Part shown: positions 58,955-60,000 of the stretch, one piece after another | Layout: every line of letters starts with the position of its first letter | How positions within the stretch are numbered: position 1 is the first letter of the stretch | Origin: Phoronis australis | Taxonomy: Eukaryota > Phoronida > Phoronidae | Direction: 5' to 3' | DNA: 60,000 bases | Assembly: GCA_002633005.1 (NCBI GenBank) | Contig: NMRA01000102.1 | Span: 790,345-850,344 of the forward strand | The notes under the pieces: generated by a model | What the model was told of the DNA's origin: nothing | What the model saw: the letters and a program-made list of their open reading frames with translations, nothing else | Databases searched by the model: none | Position numbers and translations under genes: made by a program

Positions 58955-60000
58955 TGCTACAGGCGCAATTTACGAACGTTGATTGTTTATGAACTTGCTG
59001 CAGTTTGTTTTATATTTCAAAATCGGCAAAAATTTTATACCCCAAAGTACTAATCAGTGAAAAGAAACCTTTGTGGCGCACCACTTCTTGACGTGAGGAT
59101 ACAATTACATCTGTAGGTGCTTTGGCTCCTTGCGGTTGTAAGCGCGTACAGCGGTCAATTCTAGCAGTTGTAAAATCTCCAGCAATATGACTCCTGCAAA
59201 AAGGGCTAATGGATACCGACCGCCGAATGGACATCCGGCGCCACCAAAGTATGCAAGAAGTTCGGACATGGATGTACTCAGCTTGTTAGGATGTCCTGGT
59301 TCTTATTTTTTTTCAAAATTAATTATCCAGATGTCTTCGAGAACGACAGAATTTGATCACCATGCTGCGAAATTTGGGAAAACCTGATATGCTCAAATTT
59401 TCCAGATTATTAAGAATTTGAATAATCAAAGTCATGTAATTCAATTTTTGATAACTATTTGGATAGATGCCGGCTCAATGATTGCGGCAAAACGGGGACC
59501 ACTGACGTTTGAAAAAGTCTAACTTCCAACAGCCTACGCTTAGTGGTTCACTCTTTTCATGTTTTTAACCACTTTCATACTCAGGTCTTCGTCCGGAGAG
59601 AATCCTGTATTATTGTCATACATTCGATGCATAACTGTGATGATAAAGAATTCAAAAATGGTGTCGTATAGTGACTTTGCCAAATAGTGTTCTTTTAAAC
59701 GCCCAGTTCCTGATGTTATGAACCGTTTTGTGGACTTGCGGCCACGTGGTTGAACTTGAATGTTTGTTTTACACTCCTTTGAGATGTCCTGAAACGTTTT
59801 AGTGATACCAAATGGAAACTGTCCGCCTGACGTTCTTAAGTGTTCAGGACTGCCCTCTGCTGTTTCCAAAGAGAGTCAGAGTCAACAATAGGACGTCGAG
59901 AACCAAATAGGGTTAGAACTGGAATGACCGTCGCTCGGTATAAATAACTCTGCGCTGCCGTCGAATTCCGTTGCACTTACTTCCGTTACGTGATTGACTT
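58955..60000. other. Right-edge stretch
   Basis: Downstream of the TMEM272-like gene. Contains the unassigned minus-strand ORF above. ORFs at 59010-59387 have no recognisable content. Confidence 0.4.
59540..59869 (-). other. Unassigned minus-strand ORF, possible terminal exon
   Basis: An open frame runs on the minus strand from about 59,860 to a TAA at 59,540. It has no ATG at its 5' end but follows CTTTGGAAACAG, a plausible splice acceptor. The codons look ordinary and the tail is basic and charged (PDEDLSMKVVKNMKRVNH). I recognise no domain. Any partner exons would lie beyond the right edge on the minus strand. It may be a real 3' exon or chance. Confidence 0.3.

Noticed and set aside
1-60000. 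CRISPR array, bacterial operons or riboswitches
   Set aside because: No regularly spaced direct repeats with unique spacers; intron structure and SINEs show animal DNA.

Overview
This is animal nuclear DNA: intron-rich genes with GT/AG splice sites, tRNA-derived SINEs, a decayed large DNA transposon, microsatellites and a few assembly Ns. The gene content (a GPR157-type receptor, a glycine-transporter-like SLC6 protein and a TMEM272-like four-pass protein) fits an invertebrate. A cephalochordate is my first guess and a hemichordate my second; the sequence alone does not settle this.

Layout: (1) 1-4,113, minus strand: the first two coding exons of a GPR157-like receptor. The later exons are not visible and probably lie beyond the left edge. 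(2) 4,114-20,800: mostly gene-free. It holds a hairpin-like repeat near 5 kb, a near-identical 1.6 kb tandem pair (7,493-9,070 and 9,072-10,663) joined at a single N, a SINE at 15.1 kb and weak transposon-like ORFs. An (AT)n tract sits at 20.9 kb. (3) About 21,166-25,259: an element with diverged terminal inverted repeats of about 1.4 kb around a 1.2 kb core. The core holds broken capsid-like and adenain-type protease coding pieces, so I read it as an internally deleted, decayed Polinton/Maverick relative. (4) 27,425-44,260, plus strand: a complete 13-exon SLC6 transporter gene (637 codons) with intact splice sites and reading frame and a polyadenylation signal just after the stop. Its large introns hold a SINE and long stretches of an ancient degenerate repeat family. 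(5) 44.3-48.9 kb: intergenic, with a possible Penelope-like fragment and a G/C-rich assembly gap. (6) 48,952-58,954, plus strand: a complete 5-exon gene (328 codons) for a TMEM272-like four-pass membrane protein with two N-terminal PPxY motifs and an unusual Thr-rich loop. (7) The right end has one unassigned minus-strand ORF that may be a terminal exon.

The three recognisable genes all encode plasma-membrane or ciliary-type membrane proteins. They share no pathway that I can see, and their adjacency need not mean shared function. The most notable non-gene structures are the Polinton-like remnant, the N-joined tandem pair and the degenerate repeat family shared by introns of two genes. All alignments and identities were judged by eye; no search was run.
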